Shown piece by piece: positions 6,601-14,505 of a stretch of 19,394 nucleotides of DNA (within the stretch, counting starts at the first letter, position 1; every line of letters begins with the position of its first letter). This DNA comes from Clostridiales bacterium (GTDB lineage Bacteria; Bacillota; Clostridia; Oscillospirales; Oscillospiraceae), in NCBI GenBank assembly GCA_004553495.1, contig SFLE01000031.1, positions 1-19,394 on the forward strand. Reading direction: 5' to 3'. Under the pieces are notes generated by a model. That model saw only the letters and a list, made by a program, of their open reading frames with translations, was not told where the DNA came from and ran no database searches. The translations under genes and the position numbers were made by a program.

Positions 6601-8169
6601 ATGGCATACAACCCCAAAACCGGCAAAGGCTTGGGCAGATATTACGATGCCGAGCACCGTGCCTTCCGCGCCCGCGAATGGAGAGGCTTTAAGGACACCT
6701 TTTACGATTTCTTCCGCTGGCTCTATCTCTACGGCTTTATGGCCGTAAAGCTGGGCTGCCACCCCATACTCATGGTCAAATCCATGCTGCGCTACCGCTG
6801 GATGGTCTCCTACCTCACCGCGGCGCACATGGTAGACCGCCACACCATGGGTCTGCGCGGCAAGGAGCTGCACTATGCCCACAACCAGTTCTTCTCCGTC
6901 CTGCACAACTCCGTCATCGGCGTTCGTGACATCATCGTGCGCGACGAAAACCTGCGCCCGAACAGCAAGCGTGCGGCAAAGCTGCGCGAGAACACCGTCA
7001 TGTTCGACGAGATGACCCCGCACCTTATCATGATGGGCTTCCCCACCGTCAAGTGGATCGACATCGCCATGTTCGCCATCGGTCTGCCCTCCGAGGTCGA
7101 CCAGAACGCAAGTATGTTCTACATAGACGCAATGGAGCACCTCGGTCTGCCGGCAGATGTCTGCCCCGAGCCCGCCTCCGAGTGCGGCTGCGCCGTTGTT
7201 GACGACTATCCCCGCGTCGGCAAGTGCTACTTCACCGGCACCATGCCCTGCGACGGTGCGATCTCGCAGACGAATATCCTCACCCGCCACTTCAAGGATC
7301 TGCCCTCGTTCCAGATAACTCCCCCGCAGAGAATAAACGAGCCCGAGGTACAGACCTACGCGATCAAGAACCTCAAAAAGGGCATTGAATTCCTCGAGCA
7401 GCAGTTCGGCGTAAAGTGGGACTGGGACGCATTTTGGAAAAATGCCGAGATGTACAACGAAAGCTCCCGCTGCATGGTCGAAAAGTGGGACGTCAACTGC
7501 ACCGACTATCCCCAGGTCTGCGGCGCTGCACTTGCGCTCCAGCGTGAGTATGAGTTCCAGGCGGCAGCGTGCATGGACGAGTTCATGCTCAAGACCGACC
7601 GCAAGGTCACCAAGATGATGCTCAAGGGCTACGAAAAGGATAAGGCCGCAAACGCACCCAAGCCCAAGTACCGCTGCCTCGTCTGGGCGTGCCCCGCGCA
7701 TTATTACACCAACTTCACCTATTGGACTCAGCACTGCTGGGGCGTCACCTGCGTAAACGACATGGAGGCAATGCTCAGCTACCTGCCCATCAGCACCGGC
7801 AACAAGGATCAGGCGCTTGCCGACCTCATTCGCTGCTATGAGAGAATGATGATGCGCTCCCACACCAACGGAGGTTATGTAAACCTGCTCGACGAGTGCT
7901 GGAAGATGTGCGAGAAATTTAACGTCAACATCGTCATCATGTATGACCATGTTTCCTGCAAAAACGTCGGCGGTCTGCACGGTCTGTTTGAGGATCAGGC
8001 ACGCGAGCGCGGCATCCACCTCATTTGGATACCCCACGATGTTATGGACCCGCGCACCGTATCCCGCCGCGAGATGCGTGAGGCGTTCAATCAGTACATG
8101 ACGACCGTCCTGCGCGAGGAGCCCCTCGACCCGACGCTGCTCGATTACGAAGACAATCTCAGCTGGTAA
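6601..8169 (+). CDS. 2-hydroxyacyl-CoA dehydratase family large subunit (HgdA/BcrB-like), cassette 1
   Basis: A 522-aa protein of the HGD-D family, which in characterised systems binds a [4Fe-4S] cluster and, with a partner subunit, dehydrates (R)-2-hydroxyacyl-CoA by ketyl-radical chemistry or reduces aromatic acyl-CoA. It is longer than HgdA/FldB (about 410-480 aa). The extra N-terminus holds REWRGFKDTFYDFFRW and an aromatic, hydrophobic stretch to about residue 65. Cysteines shared by all three large paralogues in this window lie in LPADVC, GKCYFTG, MPCDG and HVSCK. The last replaces the KFCDPW motif of the small subunit. The C-terminus ends REEPLDPTLLDYEDNLSW, also shared. The start is the ATG behind AAGGAGG; a longer in-frame TTG start lies inside the upstream gene. 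Substrate unknown. Confidence 0.88.
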   Translation: MAYNPKTGKGLGRYYDAEHRAFRAREWRGFKDTFYDFFRWLYLYGFMAVKLGCHPILMVKSMLRYRWMVSYLTAAHMVDRHTMGLRGKELHYAHNQFFSVLHNSVIGVRDIIVRDENLRPNSKRAAKLRENTVMFDEMTPHLIMMGFPTVKWIDIAMFAIGLPSEVDQNASMFYIDAMEHLGLPADVCPEPASECGCAVVDDYPRVGKCYFTGTMPCDGAISQTNILTRHFKDLPSFQITPPQRINEPEVQTYAIKNLKKGIEFLEQQFGVKWDWDAFWKNAEMYNESSRCMVEKWDVNCTDYPQVCGAALALQREYEFQAAACMDEFMLKTDRKVTKMMLKGYEKDKAANAPKPKYRCLVWACPAHYYTNFTYWTQHCWGVTCVNDMEAMLSYLPISTGNKDQALADLIRCYERMMMRSHTNGGYVNLLDECWKMCEKFNVNIVIMYDHVSCKNVGGLHGLFEDQARERGIHLIWIPHDVMDPRTVSRREMREAFNQYMTTVLREEPLDPTLLDYEDNLSW

Positions 8170-8186
8170 TTAAGGAGGAAATAAAA

Positions 8187-8342
8187 ATGGCTTGGTACTG
8201 GATAGTTCTGATAGTTCTCTTCACTCTGTTCTGTCTGCTGTTTTTGGCATACATGACCAATGCGGACATGAAGCTCATCGAAAAAATATACAACGCCCTT
8301 ATTAAATACCACGACAGCAAGAACGTCGATGAAAAGATCTGA
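8187..8342 (+). CDS. Small one-helix membrane protein, cassette 1 third gene
   Basis: 51 codons starting MAWYWIVLIVLF, preceded by AAGGAGG eight bases upstream and 17 bases after the large-subunit stop. About 22 hydrophobic residues form one membrane helix, followed by NADMK and a 22-residue charged tail ending HDSKNVDEKI. The equivalent genes in cassettes 2 and 3 also place N-[LA]-D-x-K right after the helix and end 22-23 residues later, with an Asp aligned in YD/HD. That makes the three paralogues and argues strongly that this short ORF is real. It has no cysteines after the helix and no recognised domain. It might anchor or regulate the dehydratase at the membrane; this is inference. Confidence 0.8.
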   Translation: MAWYWIVLIVLFTLFCLLFLAYMTNADMKLIEKIYNALIKYHDSKNVDEKI

Positions 8343-8393
8343 TCCGATCCTCAAAACAGCATAAAGCGCCATAATAAATAAAGTGCTGTAACG

Positions 8394-8425
8394 AAAAGAG
8401 CAGGCTCTACGCCCGCTCTTTTTTG
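8394..8425 (+). terminator. Intrinsic terminator of cassette 1
   Basis: AAAAGAGC and GCTCTTTT arms enclose an inner GGC/GCC pairing with a five-base loop, followed by a T-run. It stands about 50 bases after the small membrane protein and separates cassettes 1 and 2. Confidence 0.88.
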
Positions 8426-8473
8426 TTGGTTTTTCGGCATAAAGCGTTTTTCAACATAAATCGAAGTTTTGTA

Positions 8474-8501
8474 TTGCAATTTTCATTTGAAATGTTAAAA
8501 T
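8474..8501 (+). promoter_or_regulatory. Likely promoter of cassette 2 with a palindrome between the boxes
   Basis: TTGCAA (8474-8479), 16 bp, TAAAAT (8496-8501), in the AT-rich part of the 212-base gap before cassette 2. A perfect CATTTGAAATG palindrome (8484-8494) lies between the boxes and could be an operator. Neither TGTCAG-N5-CTGACA nor the TTGTGATTA site occurs here, so cassette 2 probably has its own control. Confidence 0.55.
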
Positions 8502-8554
8502 ATTATCGGTTTGCACTATGCAGGCCTATCGCAAGGTAAAAATACGGAGGAAAC

Positions 8555-9751
8555 ATGAAAGATTTAAAGTATCTGCTGTATTTTGAGAATCTTCTTCAAG
8601 AGGCTCAAAATGAACTGATCCTGCAGGCGCAGAGCGAGGGGGATATCTGCGTGGCTTATGTCTGCGAAAACACTCCCGAACCGCTGCTGAATCTGCCCGG
8701 AGCATTCTCGACCCGCCTGCGTGCGCCGCGCACGGGCTCAATGGAAATGGCGACCTACTACATGACGAGTTTCCTTTGCGAGTACAGCCGCGCCCTGCTT
8801 GAGCGTGCTATCGAGGGCGGCTTCAACTTTGCCGACTGCATCATCACGCCCGACGGCTGCACGATGATGAACAGAGCCGTTGAGAATATGGAGCTTCTCA
8901 ACGCCGTCGGCAAGGACAAGGAAAACTTCTTCTACGAGTACATGGAAATACCCATGAAGGCCGACGACAACGGTCTCAATCTCTACACGCTCCAGTGCAA
9001 AAACCACATTCTCACCCCGCTGCACGAGCACTACGGCATCGACATTTCCGACGAGGCCATCCGCAAGGCAGTCGCGGAGCATAACCGCGTGTGTGAGCTC
9101 ATCCGCGCCATCGGCGAGTTCAGAAAAGGCGCCGCGCCGCGCATCACGGGCTATGAGTTCCACATCATCACCCTTGCGACCTACGCCGCTCCCAAGGCGC
9201 TTCTCATCGACAAGCTCGAGGAAACGCTTGAGGAACTCAAGACTCGTGAGCCGGACGATACGAAGTACCGCGCAAGAGTCCTCGTCGTGGGCTCGGAGAT
9301 CGACGACACGGATTTTATTAAGCTCATCGAGAGCACCGGCGCCTACGTCTGCGCCGACCGCTTCTGCTACGGCTCCCTGCCCGGCAGAGATCCCATCGTT
9401 CTCACCGATGATGAGGACGCGCTCACACAGGTCTGCCGCCAGTATATGTACCGCGGTCAGTGCCCGAGATACATGAACACCGCAAAAATGAACGGCAGAC
9501 GCGAATACGTCAACGCCCTTGCCAAGGAATACGACGCCGACGGCATAATCTACGAGCAGATAAAGTTCTGCGACCCCTGGGCTTACGAGCGCATGATGGG
9601 TTCGCACATTCTGCACGATGACTACGGCTATCCCGTGCTCTCGGTCGATCGCCCGTACTGCATTTCGAGCTCCGGTCAGATGCGCACCCGCGTTCAGGCA
9701 TTTGTCGAGAGCGTCGAGATCAAGAGGATCCAGGGAGGGGAAAAGAAATGA
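8555..9751 (+). CDS. 2-hydroxyacyl-CoA dehydratase family small subunit (HgdB-like), cassette 2
   Basis: Intact, 398 aa, the typical size of HgdB/FldC-type subunits. The three cysteines expected to hold the Fe-S cluster are visible at residues 37 (VAYVCENTPE), 75 (FLCEYSRALLE) and 339 (IKFCDPW). The family's GQMRTRVQAFVES signature is near the C-terminus and the DRFCYGSLPGR loop in the middle. Of the three paralogues this one has the most canonical KFCDPW. The start is fixed by ACGGAGGAAAC before the ATG. The stop overlaps the next start (ATGA), so the two subunits are translated together. It is cytoplasmic and probably forms a heterodimer with the large subunit, but that partner is interrupted by a stop codon in this sequence. 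The substrate cannot be read from the sequence. Confidence 0.93.
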   Translation: MKDLKYLLYFENLLQEAQNELILQAQSEGDICVAYVCENTPEPLLNLPGAFSTRLRAPRTGSMEMATYYMTSFLCEYSRALLERAIEGGFNFADCIITPDGCTMMNRAVENMELLNAVGKDKENFFYEYMEIPMKADDNGLNLYTLQCKNHILTPLHEHYGIDISDEAIRKAVAEHNRVCELIRAIGEFRKGAAPRITGYEFHIITLATYAAPKALLIDKLEETLEELKTREPDDTKYRARVLVVGSEIDDTDFIKLIESTGAYVCADRFCYGSLPGRDPIVLTDDEDALTQVCRQYMYRGQCPRYMNTAKMNGRREYVNALAKEYDADGIIYEQIKFCDPWAYERMMGSHILHDDYGYPVLSVDRPYCISSSGQMRTRVQAFVESVEIKRIQGGEKK

Positions 9752-10497
9752 GCAACAAGAGAATAGGCTGCGAGAACTTCGGCAAGGTATATGTCGAGGG
9801 TAAGCGTTACAGAAGCCGCCGTGAGTGGCGCGGTGTCGTTGACACACTTTACGATTACTCCAGATGGCTCCACAACTGGTTTAACATGGCGAGGATCGTC
9901 CTTATAAAGCCCCGCAACGTCAAGGCAATGTTCCGCTACCGCTGGATGGCAAACTACCTCGCCGTTCCCATGATGATCGACCGCCACACTCAGGGTCTGC
10001 GCGGCGAGCATCTGCGCATCTGCCACGCCGAGCAGGATGTCATCGTTGAGGACGTCGCAAAGCTGCTCGACAAGCTCTTCAAGGGCGACCGCCGCATCGG
10101 AAACGACACCGAGTTTTCCAAGAAGGTCGTGCTCGTTGACGAAAACGAGATGCAGTCCGTAATGATGGGCTTCCCCACCGTCGTGCCGCTCAGCCGTGAG
10201 ATAGCCTCGACCTACATCCCAGTGCTTCTCAACCAGCGCGCCGCCATACACTACATAGACATTGCTCAGGAATACGGTCTTGCCGGCGACGTTTGCCCGA
10301 TGCCGGAGGCGGAGGCAGGCGTTTCCATCGACGACGACGCGCCCATCCTCGGCTGCTGCGCCGTGCAGTGCAACACCACCTGCGACGGCTCGCTGCTCAG
10401 TAACGGTGTCATCTCAAAGCGCATGGAGCTTGAGGACGGCATTCCCGTTTTCCAGCTTGCCTCTCCGCTGCGTCACGTTAACGAGGACGTTCAGTAA
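9748..10497 (+). pseudogene. Large dehydratase subunit, cassette 2, N-terminal part (ends at an internal TAA)
   Basis: These 249 codons align throughout with the first half of the intact large subunits. They include SRREWRGVVDTLYDYSRW, FRYRWMANYL, MIDRHTQGLRGEHL and the cysteine sites AGDVC, GCCAVQC and TTCDG. Reading stops at TAA (10495-10497) after HVNEDVQ. In the paralogues this position is Thr (cassette 1) or Lys (cassette 3), and the next residues YA continue in the same frame after the TAA. A single base change (for example AAA or CAA to TAA) explains it. GGGAGG precedes the ATG, which overlaps the small subunit's stop. If the stop is real, the product lacks the C-terminal cysteine region and is unlikely to work. 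Confidence 0.87.
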
Positions 10498-11319
10498 TAC
10501 GCCGCGCAGGAAATTCGCAACGCCATTGCCTTTATTGAGGAGCACACGGGCGAAAAGTGGGACTGGACTCACTACTTCGAGTGCGCAAGACGCGTAAACT
10601 ACGCAACGAAGTGCCGTTTGGAGTGGCTTGAAATGAATAAGTCCCCCTATCCGCAGGTTTTCGGCTCGAACCTCGCTCTGTACACGGAGACCAACTACAT
10701 GGCGATAAGCGGCAGACTGCCCATCTTTGAAAAGACCGACCGCAAGATAACGAAGCTTGCCGAGCGCGCATATAAGAAAAAGAAGATGGTCGCAAACGAG
10801 TACCGCCACCGCGCCATCGTTTGGGGCGTGCAGTCGCATTATTACATGGATCTGCTCGTTTGGATGCTCAACTGCTGGGGCATCGTGCCGCTGACGGATA
10901 TGCTCTCGATGGACAACACCGAGATGATCGCCGAGGTCGATACCCCCGAGAACCGCGAGCAGGCGATATACGACATTGCAATGCTCACAGAGCGCATGAT
11001 AATGCGCAACCGCACCCACGGCGGCTATAAGGTGCTGCTTGACGACCTGTGGAAGTTCGTCGAGGAGTTTAACGCCGACATGGTCATTCTCTGGGAGCAC
11101 ATGAGCTGCAAGGCTCTCGACGGTATGCACGGAATGTTCGAGGAGCGCGCCCGCGAGCGCGGCATCCACCTTGTGTGGGTCTCCCACGATCTGTTCGACC
11201 CGCGCGTGGTCTCCCGTCAGGGCGTGCGCGATCAGATAAACACCTATATGCGCACGGTCATGGGCGAGGAGCCCGTTGACCCGAGCCTTGAGATTCTCCC
11301 CGACGAGGAATCGTGGTAA
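10498..11319 (+). pseudogene. Large dehydratase subunit, cassette 2, C-terminal part (in frame after TAA)
   Basis: It continues in the same frame as 9748-10497 with no insertion or deletion: YAAQEIRNAIAFIEEHTGEK, KTDRKITKLAERAYK, VWGVQSHYYMDLLVW, WEHMSCKALDGMHGMF and the ending MGEEPVDPSLEILPDEESW all match the paralogues. The conserved fourth cysteine (MSCK) is in this part. The first possible restart codon is a TTG at 10618 without a convincing ribosome site, so separate translation is unlikely. With the first part, the gene would encode a 523-residue protein. No other damage is seen, so the stop codon is recent, a strain variant or a base-calling error. Confidence 0.85.
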
Positions 11320-11336
11320 TTGGAAAGGAGATAAAA

Positions 11337-11504
11337 ATGTCCAAGCTTTGCCCTGTTTTCAAAAAGCTCTCGCTGGCGGGACTGTCGTTTTTCGCCGTCA
11401 CCTTCGCCGTGTATTATTTTAATCTCGACATGAAGATGACCTCGGCAATGGAGCCCGTGCTCGAATTCTTCTACGACAGAGTAGACCGCGACCAGCACCT
11501 GTGA
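11337..11504 (+). CDS. Small one-helix membrane protein, cassette 2 third gene
   Basis: 55 codons starting MSKLCPVFKKLS, with AAAGGAG eight bases upstream and 17 bases after the large-subunit stop. A short basic N-terminus precedes one hydrophobic helix (about residues 11-27), then YYFNLDMK and a 22-residue tail ending YDRVDRDQHL. It shares FNLD-x-K and the YD of the tail with the cassette 3 protein, and the N-x-D-M-K spacing with that of cassette 1. An in-frame GTG at 11313 overlaps the upstream stop and ribosome site and is not the start. Positive residues before the helix predict the N-terminus inside and the tail outside, though the tail is charged and the orientation is uncertain. Function unknown. 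Confidence 0.82.
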   Translation: MSKLCPVFKKLSLAGLSFFAVTFAVYYFNLDMKMTSAMEPVLEFFYDRVDRDQHL

Positions 11505-11518
11505 TTTATTGAATACGC

Positions 11519-11559
11519 AAAAACCTGCCGTGAGCATGAAAACTCACGGCAGGTTTTTT
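11519..11559. terminator. Bidirectional terminator between convergent cassettes 2 and 3
   Basis: A 16-bp stem (AAAAACCTGCCGTGAG paired with CTCACGGCAGGTTTTT), with an A-run on the left and a T-run on the right, lies between the last genes of the two convergent cassettes, 14 bases from one stop and about 15 from the other. It can end transcripts from both sides. Confidence 0.93.
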
Positions 11560-11574
11560 ATTGCGTTTTATATT

Positions 11575-11727
11575 CTACAGTCTCACGTCGCGCTTGCGGC
11601 TGTCGTAGACCTTGTTGAGGATAGGTCTTACGCCGTAGTACAGCAGCTTGTTGTCAAGGTTAAACCAATAGATGAGCATACTCAGAGGAACGATGCTCAT
11701 TGCACCTATGAGGAGCTTCTTTTTCAT
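11575..11727 (-). CDS. Small one-helix membrane protein, cassette 3 third gene
   Basis: 50 codons starting MKKKLLIGAMSIVPLSMLIY, five bases after the large-subunit stop, with GAAGGATGG as ribosome site. A basic start and one helix (about 5-21) are followed by WFNLDNK and a 23-residue tail, ending YDSRKRDVRL. It is the clearest relative of the cassette 2 protein (FNLD-x-K, P-[IV]-L, YD-[SR], RD), and its presence in the same position as in the other cassettes supports a conserved third component. It is below the length cut-off of many gene finders. No enzyme motif is visible; membrane anchoring of the dehydratase is a hypothesis. Confidence 0.82.
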   Translation of the reverse strand: MKKKLLIGAMSIVPLSMLIYWFNLDNKLLYYGVRPILNKVYDSRKRDVRL

Positions 11728-11732
11728 TGCCG

Positions 11733-13256
11733 TCACCATCCTTCGTAATCGTCAAAGTCAACGAGGCTCGCGTCAAGCGGCTCTTCCTGCATGACCGCGG
11801 TCATGTAGTCGGAAAACTGTCTGCGCATTTCGTTTCTGCTTATAGTGCGGTGGTCAAACATATCGTTCTGCACCCAGACGAGGTGCTTGTTCTTCTCCTT
11901 GGCCTGATCGTTCACGACACCGGAAAGTCCCATCGCGCCCTTGCAGGTTATGTCGTCATACACGAGCACGATGTCGCAGTTAAATCTCTCCGCCTCGTCC
12001 CAAACCTCAAGCAGATGCTGATATCCGCCCGTGAGGTGACGGCGCATGACTCCGCGCTCGTAGTTGTGCGCGACGCCCAAAAGCGCATCGTCAAGGTTAT
12101 CCTCGGAGATGATGACATTGCCGGAGAACATATCCATTCCCGCAACGACGAGGACGCCCCAGCAGTTATATGCCCAGGTGTTAAAGTCCACATAGTAGCA
12201 GCCCGGACCGCCCCAGGTTATCATGCGGTGGCGCGTTTTGTCGAAGCTGACGACCTTGCTGCGATACGCCTTTTCCGCAATGCGCAGCGCCTTTTTCGCG
12301 GCCTTGTCGATGAAGGGCATCGTGCCGCCGGAGAAGGTGAAGTAAAACGCATGGAAAAGCGGGCAAATGACGTGACCGTATGCCGAATACGGCGTTTTGG
12401 CGTACTCCCAAGCCTCGAACTCGTTGCGCACCTCTTTGTTGTGCTGCTTGATAACGCTGAAAAACGCGCGCTCGTCGAATTTCTCGCCCGTCGTGTCCTC
12501 GATGAATTTTATCGTATCCTTCATCTGCGCAAGGGCGTATTTATCGGTAGACTCGTCCTCCCAGCGCATCGGGATGCCCGCAACGGTCGTGGGTATCTTG
12601 ACGCGGCGCTCTATGAGCTGGCTGTTCATGGTCGAGGAGTCGCAGGGCATATTATTCGTGATAAGGCAGGCGCCTATCTCGGGATAATCGTCGTTTATCG
12701 CAACGCCCGCGGCATTTGCGCTCAGGCGGCAGGAGTCGGCGGGAAGCCCCACATTTTCCATGATGTCCATGTAAAACGGCGCGAGGTTCTGATCCATATA
12801 AGTGCCCAGAAGTCCCTGAAGCACCTCAAGCGGCAGAGTCTTGAGATTGGGAAAGCCCGCTGCTATCTCGGGGCACATGGTCTGCTCGAGCATGACGAAT
12901 TTGTCGGCGTACTTCGTATCGCCGAAGCGGCGGTCGCCCTTCATGCTGTCGGCTATCATGTTCGTCGTGCCGGTCATTATAGCGTGCATCTGCGTGTGTG
13001 AAACGCGCAGCGCGGGACCGCGCATACCGGCGGTGCACTTATCTATCATATGCAGTGCGCCGATGTATCCGCCGAACCAGCGGTACTCGAAAAGTCCCTT
13101 GACGATGCGCACCGGCGATTTGGTAACGAATTTCACCAGTATGCCGAGGTTTATCGCCCACTGGGTGTAGTCATAGAAGGTGTCCTTCAGCCCGCGCCAC
13201 TCGCGGTGCTTTGCGATGCCGCTGCCTTTGTAAAAGCGTTTTGCCTCGTTTGCCAT
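11733..13256 (-). CDS. 2-hydroxyacyl-CoA dehydratase family large subunit (HgdA/BcrB-like), cassette 3
   Basis: Intact, 507 aa. It matches the other large subunits from HREWRGLKDTFYDYTQW through MIDKCTAGMRGPALRVSH to the ending MQEEPLDASLVDFDDYEGW. Shared cysteines are in LPADSC, GACLITN, MPCDSS and DITCKGAMG. It is the only cassette in the window with both subunits intact. The ATG at 13256 overlaps the small subunit's stop (TGATG) and has GGGAGGT upstream; a GTG one codon earlier is possible. The partner at 13256-14452 and the small membrane protein follow the order of the other cassettes. It probably carries one [4Fe-4S] cluster and contributes to the active site between the subunits; the substrate is unknown. 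Confidence 0.9.
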   Translation of the reverse strand: MANEAKRFYKGSGIAKHREWRGLKDTFYDYTQWAINLGILVKFVTKSPVRIVKGLFEYRWFGGYIGALHMIDKCTAGMRGPALRVSHTQMHAIMTGTTNMIADSMKGDRRFGDTKYADKFVMLEQTMCPEIAAGFPNLKTLPLEVLQGLLGTYMDQNLAPFYMDIMENVGLPADSCRLSANAAGVAINDDYPEIGACLITNNMPCDSSTMNSQLIERRVKIPTTVAGIPMRWEDESTDKYALAQMKDTIKFIEDTTGEKFDERAFFSVIKQHNKEVRNEFEAWEYAKTPYSAYGHVICPLFHAFYFTFSGGTMPFIDKAAKKALRIAEKAYRSKVVSFDKTRHRMITWGGPGCYYVDFNTWAYNCWGVLVVAGMDMFSGNVIISEDNLDDALLGVAHNYERGVMRRHLTGGYQHLLEVWDEAERFNCDIVLVYDDITCKGAMGLSGVVNDQAKEKNKHLVWVQNDMFDHRTISRNEMRRQFSDYMTAVMQEEPLDASLVDFDDYEGW

Positions 13257-14452
13257 CACATTTTACCTCCCTGTATCTTCTTTATCTCGATGCTCTCGAC
13301 AAATGCCTGGAACCTTGTGCGGAGCTGACCTGCCGATGCCATCGTGTATTCCTTCTCAACGCCTATGCACGGGATGTTCTCAACAACATTCATATCGTGA
13401 ACGCCCATCACGCGCTCATAGCTCCAGAACTCGCAGAACTTCATTTGCAGATACAAAATGCCGTCGGCATTGTAATCGCGCACGAGATCCTTCAGGCACT
13501 GTCTGCGCTGAAGCTGCTTTTCCTTGTTCATAAAGCGGGGGCACTGGCTCGTTGTGAGATAATGCCGCGCAACTGCCGTCAGCGCGCTCTCGCCCTCGCG
13601 CAGCTCGATCTGCTCTCTGCCGGGAATGGAGCCGTAGCAGTAGCGGTCGGCGCAAACATACGCTCCGCAGTCCTCAAGAAGCTTCGTGAACGCAGGGTCG
13701 TCCACCTCGGAGCCCGTAACGACAAGGCGTGCGCGGTAATTGGGCTTCGGGTCAGTCTTGCGCTTTTTGATCTCCTTCAGAGTCTCCTCAAGCTTTTCCT
13801 TTATAAGATACTGCGGGCAGCACTCGGAAACGAGCTGGATAACATGAAATTCATAGCTCGTGACGGGCGGGTTGGGGAGCTTTCTCAAGTCGCCTATTTC
13901 GCTCACGATGCGGCAAATTTCATTGTGCTCGGCTATCGCGGCGCGAATAGCCCCGTCGGAAACATCGACGCCGTAGACTCTCTCCAGCGGCTCGAGTATG
14001 TATTTTTTAAGCTGTCCCTCATAGTGCTCAAACGCCGCCTTCGTCGTCACGAACGGCACATCCATCATGCTCATAAAGAAGTCGGGATTTTGCTCCTTCA
14101 CGAGTCCCATGATGTCAAAATATTCGTGCGCCCTGTGCATCATCTGACAGGTCTCGGACGAGAACATGGCGGACAGGAAGTTGTAGCCGCCCTCCATGCT
14201 GCGCTCGAGAATGCTGCGCGTGAACGGACAGGTCTTGTTCGTCATGTAATATGTACCGATGTCGGTGTTCGTCGTACCGGGTGCGCGCAGACGCACCGAG
14301 AAGCAGCCGCCGAGATTGAGCAGCACCTCAGGAACAAAGTAGCAGGTATAGCCCAGCGCCTTTTTCCCCTCTGCGGCAGCCTGCTTTACCAGCTCGTTGT
14401 TTGCATCCTGAAGCAGGTTTTCAAAATAGATCAGGTGCTTTAAGTCTTTCAT
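13256..14452 (-). CDS. 2-hydroxyacyl-CoA dehydratase family small subunit (HgdB-like), cassette 3
   Basis: Intact, 398 aa. Cluster cysteines are at 37 (LGYTCYFVPE), 75 (NKTCPFTRSILE) and in MKFCEFWSYERV near the C-terminus; GQLRTRFQAFVES follows. The DRYCYGSIPGR loop and VVTGSEVDD strand are kept. It starts MKDLKHLIYFENLL, nearly the same as both paralogues, behind AGGAGGAG. It is the first gene of the minus-strand cassette, transcribed from a strong promoter divergent from the GntR gene, and overlaps the large-subunit start by one base. It resembles the broken cassette 1 copy more closely than the cassette 2 copy in several segments (by eye). Characterised relatives need an ATP-driven activator that injects one electron; none is encoded nearby. 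Confidence 0.92.
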   Translation of the reverse strand: MKDLKHLIYFENLLQDANNELVKQAAAEGKKALGYTCYFVPEVLLNLGGCFSVRLRAPGTTNTDIGTYYMTNKTCPFTRSILERSMEGGYNFLSAMFSSETCQMMHRAHEYFDIMGLVKEQNPDFFMSMMDVPFVTTKAAFEHYEGQLKKYILEPLERVYGVDVSDGAIRAAIAEHNEICRIVSEIGDLRKLPNPPVTSYEFHVIQLVSECCPQYLIKEKLEETLKEIKKRKTDPKPNYRARLVVTGSEVDDPAFTKLLEDCGAYVCADRYCYGSIPGREQIELREGESALTAVARHYLTTSQCPRFMNKEKQLQRRQCLKDLVRDYNADGILYLQMKFCEFWSYERVMGVHDMNVVENIPCIGVEKEYTMASAGQLRTRFQAFVESIEIKKIQGGKM

Positions 14453-14505
14453 ATTCTCCTCCTCTTATTTTCACAGAAATCGCTCTGTTATCGCACTTTC
14501 GTATA

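Noticed and set aside
6571..9847. Long minus-strand ORFs (6571-8037 and 8738-9847) opposite cassettes 1 and 2
   Set aside because: Antisense shadows of recognisable dehydratase subunits, with no promoter or ribosome site.
11727..14443. Long plus-strand ORFs (11727-13001 and 13211-14443) opposite the cassette 3 genes
   Set aside because: They are mirror images of intact dehydratase genes, lack ribosome sites and show no family motifs. The skewed third positions of the real genes keep the opposite frame open.
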